64,000 nt of DNA from JBNKWA01 sp050299555 (lineage in GTDB: Bacteria > Pseudomonadota > Alphaproteobacteria > Rhodobacterales > Rhodobacteraceae). The stretch covers positions 18,689 through 82,688 of the forward strand of contig JBNKWA010000090.1 of assembly GCA_050299555.1 (NCBI GenBank). The letters are read 5' to 3'. Each line of letters opens with the position of its first letter. Position 1 is the stretch's first letter. Made by a program: the position numbers and the translations under genes. The notes under the pieces are model-generated. The model had not been told where the DNA came from. It made no database searches and saw nothing but the letters and a program-made list of their open reading frames with translations. Of this stretch, positions 16,606 through 24,544 are shown one piece after another.

Positions 16606-17247
16606 ATGTTCGTCCACTACCTCTACGCCGATCAGATCTCACGCCAGCCCGCACTTTTCGCAAACATGTTTCGCGACCGCGCGGCGCAGTTTCACGATCG
16701 TCTGGGATGGGAAGTCACGGTGGATCCAAACGGGTTCGAGCGCGACGAATACGATGCCTGCAACCCGCTCTATGTGATCGCCGAGGATGATGACGGTCGC
16801 CATGCCGCGTCGATGCGGATCCTGCCCACGACGGGCCGTACAATGGTGAACGACCATTTCACGCACCTCACCGATGGGGTCTCCATCACCAGCCCGCTGA
16901 TCTGGGAATGCACCCGTTTCTGCATTCGTCCCGACGCTGGCGCCGAGGCGCGGCGACTGGCTGGCGCTGTGATGCTGGCCGGCTGCCATCTCGGGCAGCG
17001 CTTTGGCCTCGACTATTCCGTCGGTGTGTTCGACGCGCACATGAAGCGCATCTACCGCGGCATCGGCTGGGAGCCGGAGGTGATCGGTCGCTCCGGAACC
17101 GGCGCCGATGCCATCTGCGTGGGCCTGTGGTCGTTTTCCGACGCGATTGCCGAGAAGATCGCCGAGAAGGGTGAACTGGATCCGTCTGTCGCCGAGACCT
17201 GGTTCGACGCCTCCTTCCCCACCCACCTGCAGGTCAAGGCCGCCTGA
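16606..17247 (+). CDS. acyl-homoserine-lactone synthase (LuxI family)
   Basis: It makes an N-acyl-homoserine lactone from S-adenosylmethionine and an acyl carrier, giving the signal sensed by the adjacent LuxR. In 213 residues the family's invariant positions can be read: R25, F29 and W35 (RDRAAQFHDRLGW), D47 and D50, R71 (SMRILPT), F85, E101 and R104 (WECTRFCI). The C-terminus is longer than in LuxI itself, which is usual in Rhodobacterales. ATG 16606 is preferred to TTG 16585. Acyl chain length cannot be told. Confidence 0.93.
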   Translation: MFVHYLYADQISRQPALFANMFRDRAAQFHDRLGWEVTVDPNGFERDEYDACNPLYVIAEDDDGRHAASMRILPTTGRTMVNDHFTHLTDGVSITSPLIWECTRFCIRPDAGAEARRLAGAVMLAGCHLGQRFGLDYSVGVFDAHMKRIYRGIGWEPEVIGRSGTGADAICVGLWSFSDAIAEKIAEKGELDPSVAETWFDASFPTHLQVKAA

Positions 17248-17291
17248 CCTCCGCGCTTTCCAGCCGCAGCGGCGCCCTGTAGAAGGGCGCG

Positions 17292-18830
17292 ATGGGCACC
17301 CCGATGACCTTTTCCGCCGACCAGGCGGATGCCTACGCGGCCGTGGCCGGGGCGCTCGCCGCGGCAGGCGTCAACCTCGCCGAGCAAAGTCTTGCTCCGG
17401 CAGTGGAAGGCGGCGATGGCAAGGTGCTGGCGGTGCTCGGGCGGGCCGGATCGGGCAAGACGGCGCTGCTGGCGGAACTGTGCCGCAGCCTTATCGCGGC
17501 TGGCGTCAAGGCGGTCTCGGCCGATTTCGAGGGCCGGCGCAAGGCCGACACCCGGACCCTCGCGGTGCTGGCGCCCACCAACAAGGCGGCCAGTGTGCTG
17601 AGATTGCGCGGGGTGGCGGCGACGACGATCCACCGCATCCTCTACACCCCGGTCTACGATCCCGAATATGCCCGCATCGCCGAATGGCTGGTGGGCGAGG
17701 GCAAGCGCCCCACAATCGAGGGGTTGACCGACGCCGCGCTCGACCGCGCCAAGCAGTTCTATGACAGCTACGGCTCGGTGCCGGGAGCGCTGGCCACCGC
17801 CGGGCTCAAGGGCTCGGACTTCATCACCGGCTGGACCCGGCGCGAGGATCCGCTCGACATCGGCTTCATCGACGAGGCCTCGATGCTGGAGGACCGGCAG
17901 TTCGACGACCTCAAGGCGCTGTTCGGGGCCCTGGTCCTGTTCGGCGACCCCGCCCAGCTCGCGCCCGTCGGACAGTCGGGTGCCATGTGCTTCGACGCGC
18001 TGCCCGGCGAGGCCAGGCTGACCCTGGCGCGCATCCACCGGCAGGAGGCGGACAGCCCGATCCTCGACCTCGCGCACGCGCTCGGCGATCCCGGCATCGA
18101 CTTCCCCGATTTCGAGCGGCTGGTTGAGAAGGCAGCGGCCGCGGACGGCCGGGTGGTGATCGCCGGCCGTGCCGATGCCGCCAAGATGGCGCGCTCGCCG
18201 ATGCTGGTCTGGCGCAATGCCACCCGGGTGCGGCTGATCCAGGCCTTCCGCACCGCCTATGGCGCGCCCGAGGATGCGCTGCTGCCCGGCGAGCCGCTGA
18301 TCTGCGACGGGATCGAGCTGCCCCTGAAACACCGCAAGCGGCGGATCGACCTCGAGGCGCGGGGGCTGATCAAGGGCGCGCAGGCGGTCTATCTCGGCCC
18401 CGGCAGGCGCGCCGGCTTTGCCCGCCTGCACGTCACCGGCACCGACGAGCCCGAGATCGGCGTCGCCTCGATCATCAAGATCGAGGCCCCGGACCGCGAC
18501 GAGCCGTTCATTCCCGCCGCCGCCAGCATGGGCGCGGCCTTCCTGCACGGTGCGGCGGTGACGATCCACAAGGCGCAGGGCTCGCAATGGCCCGAGGTGC
18601 AGGTCTTCGCCCCGGACCTCTACGCCGCCTGGCGCTCGGGCCGCGACGAGGCCGGGCTGCCGCTGTGGAAGCGGCTGGCCTATGTGGCGATCACCCGCGC
18701 CGAGGAGCGGCTTTTCTGGGTGACCCGCTACGCGCTGGCCCGGCCGGCCGAGCCGCTGGGAACGGCCGACCTCGCCGCCGAGACGCGGCCGGTGCTGGCG
18801 CTGTCGGGCAGCGCCGAGGGGCCCGGCTGA
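17292..18830 (+). CDS. superfamily 1 ATP-dependent helicase (RecD/UvrD_C_2-like)
   Basis: A 512-residue helicase/exonuclease-like ATPase. Walker A is GRAGSGKTALL (50-60), motif Ia is APTNKAA, Walker B is GFIDEASML (191-199) and motif III is FGDPAQLAPVG (217-227). Motif V reads TIHKAQGSQWPEVQV and motif VI YVAITRAEERLFWV. The C-terminal arrangement is that of the UvrD_C_2 domain in RecD- and Pif1-like enzymes; no nuclease domain is present. It is common as a stand-alone gene in Rhodobacterales and probably acts in DNA repair. ATG 17292 follows AGAAGGG, with ATG 17304 also possible. It sits 44 bp after luxI and its stop abuts repeat R3. Confidence 0.85.
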   Translation: MGTPMTFSADQADAYAAVAGALAAAGVNLAEQSLAPAVEGGDGKVLAVLGRAGSGKTALLAELCRSLIAAGVKAVSADFEGRRKADTRTLAVLAPTNKAASVLRLRGVAATTIHRILYTPVYDPEYARIAEWLVGEGKRPTIEGLTDAALDRAKQFYDSYGSVPGALATAGLKGSDFITGWTRREDPLDIGFIDEASMLEDRQFDDLKALFGALVLFGDPAQLAPVGQSGAMCFDALPGEARLTLARIHRQEADSPILDLAHALGDPGIDFPDFERLVEKAAAADGRVVIAGRADAAKMARSPMLVWRNATRVRLIQAFRTAYGAPEDALLPGEPLICDGIELPLKHRKRRIDLEARGLIKGAQAVYLGPGRRAGFARLHVTGTDEPEIGVASIIKIEAPDRDEPFIPAAASMGAAFLHGAAVTIHKAQGSQWPEVQVFAPDLYAAWRSGRDEAGLPLWKRLAYVAITRAEERLFWVTRYALARPAEPLGTADLAAETRPVLALSGSAEGPG

Positions 18831-18832
18831 GA

Positions 18833-18913
18833 GCGTCCCCATGGGGACGGGGGGTCAAGGGGCTGATTTCACGGCAGAAAAGAATTGACGCCGGTGGGGA
18901 CACGTGGGGACGC
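18833..18913 (-). repeat. GTCCCC/GGGGAC repeat R3
   Basis: An 81-bp inverted copy of the same element, closest to R2. It begins three bases after the helicase stop codon with the palindrome GCGTCCCCATGGGGACG, so it could also act as that gene's terminator. Confidence 0.85.
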
Positions 18914-18963
18914 TGTTGTCAGGCCCCGGCCGGGCCGGCCAGCCCGGATTCGCCCGTCCCCAG

Positions 18964-19043
18964 GCGTCCCCACGGGGGCGGGTATTCAAGTAACTGATTT
19001 TGCTGGATAAAAGTGTTAACGCGGGTGGGGACATGTGGGGACG
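18964..19043 (-). repeat. GTCCCC/GGGGAC repeat R4
   Basis: An 80-bp inverted copy closest to R1: on the minus strand GCGTTAACACTTTTATC is identical to R1. With R3 it forms the mirror image of the R1-R2 pair. Confidence 0.85.
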
Positions 19044-19184
19044 GCGCCTTTCTTGCCTATGAGCCGAAGCCTCGTGCGGGCTGGACAGGCGGACACGGCG
19101 GTCAATTGGGCAGTTGCGGCTGTCGATCGCGAACGGCCTAGGACGCCCCCCGAATCAGGACTACCCGCGCGGCCGCGCGCCAGA

Positions 19185-19397
19185 TTATTTGTCGCGGTTC
19201 ACGTTGTCTTTCTTCGAGCGGTCGGGGTTATCTCTGGCGTACTCGCGGCCCTCAATCTTTACGACATGGGCGTCCGGGTGTTCTCCTCGCTTAATCTCGG
19301 CTACAATAATACGGCGCGGGACGTTTTTCCGGTTGCCGACATCGTAGTGTTCGTTCCGGCCTCCCGGGCCGTCGTTCCTTCCCTTGATCTTGGTCAT
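19185..19397 (-). CDS. DUF3892 domain-containing small protein
   Basis: A 70-residue basic protein (MTKIKGRNDGPGGRNEHYDV, later HPDAHVVKIEGREY and NPDRSKKDNVNRD) matches the DUF3892 layout of a short beta-rich fold with a terminal NPDRSxxxNVN. Its function is unknown. ATG 19397 is preceded by AAGGAGAT at ideal spacing, better than the upstream in-frame ATG at 19463. It lies in the AT-richer islet, divergent from the CHC2/NDT fusion gene, and may have arrived with it. Confidence 0.8.
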   Translation of the reverse strand: MTKIKGRNDGPGGRNEHYDVGNRKNVPRRIIVAEIKRGEHPDAHVVKIEGREYARDNPDRSKKDNVNRDK

Positions 19398-19657
19398 TGG
19401 AATCTCCTTCGAATTGCCTGATGAAGATGTGATCCAGAGACACTGCCCATTGCAATGCTCCACTCAATGCGCAGTCAGCGATACGGTCCTATTTTACTAC
19501 AAATCGCGCCCCAGAACACTCGGAAGTCTATATATTGCGCGGGAGTTCCGAGAACGCCGGGCGTCCGGCGATCGGCTATGCTTGCGTGAGCATTCCTTGG
19601 TACGCGTTGTAATCCATTCACCTGAGGCGGTGCGCCGCCGACTAGCGAGGCACCGTC

Positions 19658-20719
19658 ATGGCACTACCTCAGGACTTCTTAGAACGCCTACAGAAGAAGA
19701 TATCGCTTTCCGACGTGGCGTCCCGATGGGTCAAGTGGGACCTTCGAAGGAGTAATCCCGCAGGTGGAGACTTCTGGGGACCCTGTCCCTTCCATGACGA
19801 GACCACAGCGAGTTTTCACGTCGACGACAAAAAGGGCTTCTACTATTGTTTCGGGTGTCATGAAAAGGGTGACGCTGTTTCGCTCTTAAAGGCCAAGTTG
19901 GGGCTGGACTTCCAGCAGACCGTTCGGCGCTTGGCGTTCCTTGCTGGCATGGATGAGGAACTGGCCACACCTGCACCAACTGTCAGGTTTGATCCACCAG
20001 TTCTCCTGCAAATCAAGGATTTGTTGGTGGAGCAATTCACTCAAGAGAATTTCCTTGAGGTCGGCGTACTGACCGGCTGGATCGACACAATTCGTCACCA
20101 TCCGCGCCTGCTGCGGAGCTTAAGTTGGGGCGACCCTGACTTCTCGGGGCACGTGCTGGACCTGCTGACTCAAATGGACGAGGCCAAGGACGGCTCAATC
20201 GAAAAGCTTCAGGCATACATTGCGACGAAGTTTGAAGCGCAGACACAAGCGGCGTTTGAAGTATCGGCGTTTTCGGCTGCCAATCGAACTTTGGGTTACA
20301 ACTTTGTGCGATCGCGAAACGACATCATTGGCGTGATGATGCCTTTTGGAGGAAGCTTTGAACCGGTTTACGAAACCATCCGATCAGCTTGTAGCGAGAC
20401 ACCTCTACCGGCCAAGCGGGCGGATGAGGTGTGGAACAACTCAGTCATAATTAACGACATACTGGAATTAATCAACCACTCTGCCGTAGTCATTTGCGAT
20501 CTAACTGGAAGAAACGAGAATGTTTTCTATGAACTTGGGATCGCTCATGCTTGGGGAAAGCCAGTAATTCCGATAACTCAGAATACGGAAGACGTGCCAT
20601 TCGATCTTCGACATCATCGGTATCTTCACTATCTGAATAACTCTGAGGGCCTGGGCGTGTTGCGGGACGAACTGTGTGTCAAGTTAAAGAGTCTAGTTGG
20701 AGAAACACCAGCTTTTTAA
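19658..20719 (+). CDS. CHC2 zinc finger - helical - NDT/TIR-like fusion protein, putative defence effector
   Basis: This 353-residue protein has an unusual architecture. Residues 1-100 are a DnaG-type primase zinc finger: SLSDVASRWVKW, GPCPFHDETTASFHV and YYCFGCHEKGDAVSLL, with metal ligands C43, H46, C64 and C67. Residues 112-195 are a helical segment (HHPRLLRSLSWGDPDF) resembling effector-associated domains. Residues 222-350 form a nucleoside-2-deoxyribosyltransferase/TIR-like domain: IGVMMPFGGSFEPVY, KRADEVW, VVICDLTGRNENVFYELGIAHAWGK and PFDLRHHRY, with candidate catalytic D281 and E292. No primase TOPRIM domain is present. Base composition is AT-richer than its neighbours and codons such as TTA and ATT are frequent, suggesting acquisition. 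ATG 19658 follows GCGAGG. Function is inferred: DNA sensing by the finger and nucleotide or NAD cleavage by the C-terminus. Confidence 0.8.
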   Translation: MALPQDFLERLQKKISLSDVASRWVKWDLRRSNPAGGDFWGPCPFHDETTASFHVDDKKGFYYCFGCHEKGDAVSLLKAKLGLDFQQTVRRLAFLAGMDEELATPAPTVRFDPPVLLQIKDLLVEQFTQENFLEVGVLTGWIDTIRHHPRLLRSLSWGDPDFSGHVLDLLTQMDEAKDGSIEKLQAYIATKFEAQTQAAFEVSAFSAANRTLGYNFVRSRNDIIGVMMPFGGSFEPVYETIRSACSETPLPAKRADEVWNNSVIINDILELINHSAVVICDLTGRNENVFYELGIAHAWGKPVIPITQNTEDVPFDLRHHRYLHYLNNSEGLGVLRDELCVKLKSLVGETPAF

Positions 20720-20836
20720 GCCTTGGTTGAGTTTCGGCCCGATCCGACCTCCCTACCCGAAGCCCCAAGATCGAGTTCAATCGGCTCCGGTTTCGCTATA
20801 GGCTGGCGGTGACGGGAAACCGGAGGCCCGTGCGCC

Positions 20837-21616
20837 ATGGCTCGCCTTGTCCTGATCCTCGCCCTCTGCCTGCCGGCGCTGGCCGCCCGGGCCGAGGAGG
20901 TGGATCTCGAACTGGCGCTGGCGGTGGATACCTCGCGCTCGATGGATGTCGATGAGCTGATGCTTCAGCGCGAGGGTTATGCACGCGCGCTGGAGCACCC
21001 CGCCTTCACCTCGCGGCTGTCGTCCGGGCCGCTGGGGCGGATCGCGGTCACCTATTTCGACTGGGGCGCGGCGGGCCTCTCGGACGTGATCCTGCCCTGG
21101 ACGGTGCTGGAGACCGAGGAGGACGCCTTCGCCGCCGCGGCGGTGCTGCGAGGGGCGCCGGTCAAGAACCTTTCAGGCACCTCGATCGCCGGGGCGATCC
21201 TGAAGGGCGTCAGCCTGATCGAGGAGAACGGATACGAGGGCCTGCGCCGGGTCATCGACGTCTCTGGCGACGGGCCCAACAATGACGGCCCGCCGGTGAC
21301 CGAGGCGCGCAACCTTGCCGGGCTTCTGGGGATCGAGGTCAACGGCCTGCCAATCATGCTCAAGCGCCCCGGCGGCCCCTACAACATCACCGACCTGGAC
21401 ATCTATTACGAGGATTGCGTGATTACCGGGCCGGCGGCCTTCGTGGTGCCGGTGCACGAGCCCGACCGGTTCGTGCAGGCGATCGCGCGCAAGCTGGTGC
21501 TTGAAGTCGCCGGCGCGATGCCCGAAGGTCGCGCGCGGCTGCGGCGGGTCGCCGCCACCGACTGCCTGATCGGCGAAAAGCTTCGGCGCAGCCGGAACCG
21601 CTATCTCGAGCCCTGA
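20837..21616 (+). CDS. DUF1194 (VWA-like) secreted protein
   Basis: A 259-residue exported protein has a signal peptide ending AARA/EEVDLE. The DUF1194 von Willebrand A-like fold is shown by LALAVDTSRSMDVDE with a DTSRSM MIDAS motif, LSGTSIAGAILKGVSLIEE, and VIDVSGDGPNNDG. It presumably binds a divalent metal and a protein partner in the periplasm, but the role is unknown. ATG 20837 follows CCGGAGG. A SDR gene follows after 27 bp in the same direction. Confidence 0.85.
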   Translation: MARLVLILALCLPALAARAEEVDLELALAVDTSRSMDVDELMLQREGYARALEHPAFTSRLSSGPLGRIAVTYFDWGAAGLSDVILPWTVLETEEDAFAAAAVLRGAPVKNLSGTSIAGAILKGVSLIEENGYEGLRRVIDVSGDGPNNDGPPVTEARNLAGLLGIEVNGLPIMLKRPGGPYNITDLDIYYEDCVITGPAAFVVPVHEPDRFVQAIARKLVLEVAGAMPEGRARLRRVAATDCLIGEKLRRSRNRYLEP

Positions 21617-21643
21617 GGGCGGGGCGCTTCAGGGGAGAGGGAC

Positions 21644-22381
21644 ATGACCAGGATCACCGTCATCACCGGTGCGGGCTCGGGCATCGGGCGGGCGACGGCA
21701 AGGGCGTTTCTGGAGGCCGGCGATACCGTGGCGCTGATCGGCCGCCGGGCCGAGGCGCTGGCCGAGACCGCCGACGGCCATGCCCGCGCCCATCCCTATC
21801 CGTGCGACGTGACCGATCCGGCATCGGTGGAGGCGACCTTTGCCGGCATCGCCACCGACCATGGCCGCATTGACGTGCTGTTCAACAATGCCGGCACCAA
21901 CGTGCCCGGGGCGACGGTGGACGAGATCCCGGTGGAGGACTGGCTGAAGGTCATCAACGTCAACCTGACGGGGATGTTCCTCTGCGCCCGGGCGGCGTTC
22001 GGGCAGATGCGGCGGCAGTCGCCGCAGGGCGGGCGGATCATCAACAACGGCTCGATCAGCGCGCACGTGCCGCGGCCCGGTTCGGCGCCCTACACGGCGG
22101 CCAAGCACGGGGTGACCGGGCTGACCCGGACGCTGTCGCTGGACGGCCGGCCGTTCGACATCGCCTGCGGCCAGATCGACATCGGCAACGCGCTGACCGA
22201 CATGGCGGCGAAGATGACCAGGGGGGTACCGCAGGCGGATGGCTCGATCCGGACCGAGCCGATGATGGATGCCCGAGAGGTGGCGGCGGCGGTATTGCAC
22301 ATGGCCGGCCTGCCGCTATCCACCAATGTCCAGTTCATGACCATCATGGCCAGCGCGATGCCGTTCATCGGTCGCGGCTGA
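21644..22381 (+). CDS. SDR-family NAD(P)-dependent oxidoreductase
   Basis: A classical short-chain dehydrogenase of 245 residues. The cofactor loop TGAGSGIG is at 8-15, NNAG at 81-84, the catalytic S137, and Y150-x3-K154 (APYTAAKHG). It oxidises or reduces an alcohol/ketone substrate that cannot be told from sequence. The C-terminal segment (STNVQFMTIMASAMPFIGRG) is typical of SDR proteins annotated as unknown dehydrogenases. The ribosome site GGGGAGAGGG precedes ATG 21644. Confidence 0.88.
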   Translation: MTRITVITGAGSGIGRATARAFLEAGDTVALIGRRAEALAETADGHARAHPYPCDVTDPASVEATFAGIATDHGRIDVLFNNAGTNVPGATVDEIPVEDWLKVINVNLTGMFLCARAAFGQMRRQSPQGGRIINNGSISAHVPRPGSAPYTAAKHGVTGLTRTLSLDGRPFDIACGQIDIGNALTDMAAKMTRGVPQADGSIRTEPMMDAREVAAAVLHMAGLPLSTNVQFMTIMASAMPFIGRG

Positions 22382-22542
22382 CGCCGCCGGCCGCGCCCGG
22401 AGCGTCAGTGACCGCCGCAACAATACGTCCTGGGGGGCCCTTGATGGGCCCGAAGGCGGCGCCCTCGCCATCCTCACGACCAAAGTCGTAGGGCCGGATT
22501 GACAGGTATCAATTTCTCTGAAGGCGGCGCGGCGATAGGTTT

Positions 22543-22572
22543 CGGTCCCACAAAGTAGCAAGTGGGAGACCG
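22543..22572 (+). promoter_or_regulatory. hairpin covering the cytochrome c ribosome binding site
   Basis: CGGTCCCAC (22543-22551) can pair with GTGGGAGACCG (22562-22572) with a two-base bulge. The 3' arm holds the GGGAGA ribosome site of the ATG at 22578. It may control translation, but the pairing is unproven. Confidence 0.4.
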
Positions 22573-22577
22573 AGACG

Positions 22578-22994
22578 ATGAGCCGGGCACATCCTCGCAA
22601 GGCACGGGCAGCCGCCATCGTGGCGCTGGCGCTGACCCTGAGCGGCACGACCGCAGCACCGCTGCTGGCGGACCCATTCGACAAGGTCAAGGTCAGTGCC
22701 GGCAAGGCGCTGTTCGATGCCGAGTGTCACCGCTGCCATGCCGACGACTCCGACAAGGCGAGCTATGGCCCGCCGCTGGAGGGCGTGGTCGGGCGCAAGG
22801 CTGGTTCGATCGCCGGCTATCCCTATTCGGATGCGCTCAAGGGCTCGGGCATCGTCTGGACGCCCACGGCCCTGCGCGCCTGGATGGAGGACAACACCGG
22901 CTTCATGCCCGGAACCCGCATGCGCCATGTGGGAATCGAGGACCGCACAGTGCAGGACTTCATCCTCGCCTACCTCGCCACGCTCGCCAACTGA
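22578..22994 (+). CDS. class I monohaem c-type cytochrome
   Basis: A 138-residue periplasmic electron carrier. A signal peptide (about 1-31, ending PLLADP) precedes a CHRCH haem-attachment site in LFDAECHRCHADD. The probable axial methionine is in FMPGTRMRHVG, and the fold is that of cytochrome c2 (GPPLEGVVGRKAGSIAGYPY). Electron partners are not indicated by its neighbours. A strong hairpin terminator follows the stop by 12 bp. Confidence 0.92.
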   Translation: MSRAHPRKARAAAIVALALTLSGTTAAPLLADPFDKVKVSAGKALFDAECHRCHADDSDKASYGPPLEGVVGRKAGSIAGYPYSDALKGSGIVWTPTALRAWMEDNTGFMPGTRMRHVGIEDRTVQDFILAYLATLAN

Positions 22995-23307
22995 GCCTGG
23001 GTGACGGACCCGCGGCAGATCAGCCGCGGGTCGTCGTTCGCCGCCGAAAGCCGGCCACCAGCAGCGCACGCGCCGGTAGCGGCAGCGGCGCCATGTCGTC
23101 GCCGTCCGGATCGATGGCCGGGCAAGAGTGAACGTTCGGCCGGCCCGGTTGACCGAAAGCGTCGCGGTGCGCGTGGTCGGCCCCGGCGCTGTCGGCGTGG
23201 AGGCACAAAGACCGTGCAGGGCGCCCCGGGGTGCCAGCGCGGCGGGGCCCCTCGCCCCCAAGGGGCCGCGCCGATGTGCCGGCCCGGCCCGCTGGCCTCG
23301 GCCGCGG
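22995..23307. other. 313-bp convergent intergenic stretch
   Basis: Non-coding DNA lies between the cytochrome gene and the FAH-family gene. It holds the terminator at 23007-23032 and a second hairpin GGCCCCT/AGGGGCC at 23246-23267 that could terminate the opposite transcript. No gene was seen. Confidence 0.6.
23007..23032 (+). terminator. terminator after cytochrome c
   Basis: A perfect 10-bp stem, GACCCGCGGC with GCCGCGGGTC, around AGATCA starts 12 bp after the stop codon. Confidence 0.7.
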
Positions 23308-24459
23308 CTAGAGCAGTCCCCGCGCCGCGAGGTTGGCCATCAGCGCGCCGGTGCCGAAGGTCCAGGGCGGGCATTCGGTGGCCAGTGCCACGCGGTTGAC
23401 CAACGCCCCCAGCGCCGGGGTTTCGATGCGAACCACGTCGCCCAGCTTGTGGGTGAAGCCGGCACCGGCGGTGCCGCGATCCTCGACCGGCGCGAACATG
23501 GTGCCGAGATAGAGCATGAACCCGTCCGGGTACTGGTGATGCGGGCCGGCCGCCTGGGCCACGAGGTCGAGAGGGTCGCGGCTGATCTCGGCCATGCTCG
23601 ACCGCCCCGACAGCACGAAGCCGTCGTCGCCGGTCACCGTCAGGTCCAGCACCGCGCGGCGCACGTCGTCGATGCCGAAGTTCTCGTCGAAAAGCCGGAT
23701 CGCCGGCCCGATCGCCGAGGAGGCGTTGTTGTCCTTGGCCTTGCCGAGCAGCAGCGCCGAGCGCCCCTCGACATCGCGCAGGTTGACGTCGTTGCCGAGG
23801 CTGGCGCCCATCACCCGGCCGCGGCTGTCGACGGCCAGCACCACCTCGGGCTCGGGGTTGTTCCACTGCGAGACCGGGTGCAGCCCCACCTGGGCGCCCC
23901 AGCCGACCGAGGCCATGGCCTGGGTCTTGGTGAAGACCTCGGCATCGGGACCAATCCCCACCTCGAGATATTGCGACCACATCCCCTCGGCGCTCAGTGC
24001 CGCCTTGACCGCCATGGCGGCCTCCGACCCCGGTACCAGGCCGGTCAGGCTTTCGCCGATGATCGCCTTGCAGCGTGTCCTGACCGCCTCGGCCCGCGAC
24101 GGGTCGCCCTTGGCCTGTTCCTCGATCACCCGCTCCAGCATCGAGGCGGCGAAGGTGACGCCGCAGGCCTTCACCGCCTGCAGGTCGCAGGGCGCCAGCA
24201 GGTGCGGTCGGTCGGCGGCCCCGACCCGCGACGCCGCGGCCAGCGCGTCGATCGGCCCCAGGTCTTCGCCCGCGGCGGCGGCGGCAATGCCGGCGGGGTC
24301 GTCGGCCTCGAGGAGCTGGCTGACCGTGGCCCGGCCCGGCGCGGTGATGTCCACCAGCCGGTCGCCCCTTCGCACGCAGACCGAGGGCCCTCGCAATTCG
24401 GGCCGCCAGACCCGGAAGACGAGCGTCCCCTCCGCCGGTAGCGTCATGTCCAGGTCCAT
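23308..24459 (-). CDS. FAH-family sugar-acid dehydratase (XylX-like)
   Basis: A 383-residue fumarylacetoacetate-hydrolase-fold protein. Its central region (LLAPCDLQAVKACGVTFAAS, QYLEVGIGPDAEVFTK, QWNNPEPEVVLAV, GNDVNLRDVEGRSALLLGKA, KDNNASSAIGP) closely follows Caulobacter XylX, the 2-keto-3-deoxy-D-xylonate dehydratase, as remembered. XylX-type enzymes use Mg2+ and convert 2-keto-3-deoxy-pentonates to alpha-ketoglutarate semialdehyde. The metal-binding E/E/D set is plausibly in NNPEPE and NDVNLRD. The start at 24459 follows GGGGGAACG. A glycerate kinase gene diverges 85 bp away, suggesting shared regulation of sugar-acid catabolism. Confidence 0.82.
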   Translation of the reverse strand: MDLDMTLPAEGTLVFRVWRPELRGPSVCVRRGDRLVDITAPGRATVSQLLEADDPAGIAAAAAGEDLGPIDALAAASRVGAADRPHLLAPCDLQAVKACGVTFAASMLERVIEEQAKGDPSRAEAVRTRCKAIIGESLTGLVPGSEAAMAVKAALSAEGMWSQYLEVGIGPDAEVFTKTQAMASVGWGAQVGLHPVSQWNNPEPEVVLAVDSRGRVMGASLGNDVNLRDVEGRSALLLGKAKDNNASSAIGPAIRLFDENFGIDDVRRAVLDLTVTGDDGFVLSGRSSMAEISRDPLDLVAQAAGPHHQYPDGFMLYLGTMFAPVEDRGTAGAGFTHKLGDVVRIETPALGALVNRVALATECPPWTFGTGALMANLAARGLL

Positions 24460-24544
24460 CGTTCGTTCCCCCTGCCGTTTCCCTGCTGCATGCACGGGCC
24501 AGTCATGGCATATCGGCGGTGCTTCCCGGAAGGACGGAGTTCGG

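Larger units (their letters stand above)
18831..19184. other. 354-bp intergenic stretch carrying two REP-like repeats
   Basis: It contains repeats R3 and R4 and then, from about 19050, a transition to AT-richer sequence leading into the DUF3892 gene. No coding sequence was recognised in it. Confidence 0.65.

Noticed and set aside
16606..17247. Frameshift or degeneration of the LuxI synthase
   Set aside because: All invariant residues are present and the length suits the Rhodobacterales type.
12182..19043. CRISPR array made of the GTCCCC repeats
   Set aside because: Only four copies in two inverted pairs, internally palindromic and not regularly spaced with unique spacers, and no cas genes.
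12182..19043. Composite transposon with terminal repeats
   Set aside because: No transposase, target-site duplication or integrase was seen. The mirrored repeats are reported as an observation, not as a proven mobile element.
19035..19421. Plus-strand 128-residue ORF in the AT-rich islet
   Set aside because: It overlaps the DUF3892 gene on the other strand, which has a good ribosome site and a recognisable family pattern.
22382..22577. Sigma-70 promoter from the TTGACA at 22499
   Set aside because: No acceptable -10 hexamer lies 16-18 bp downstream.
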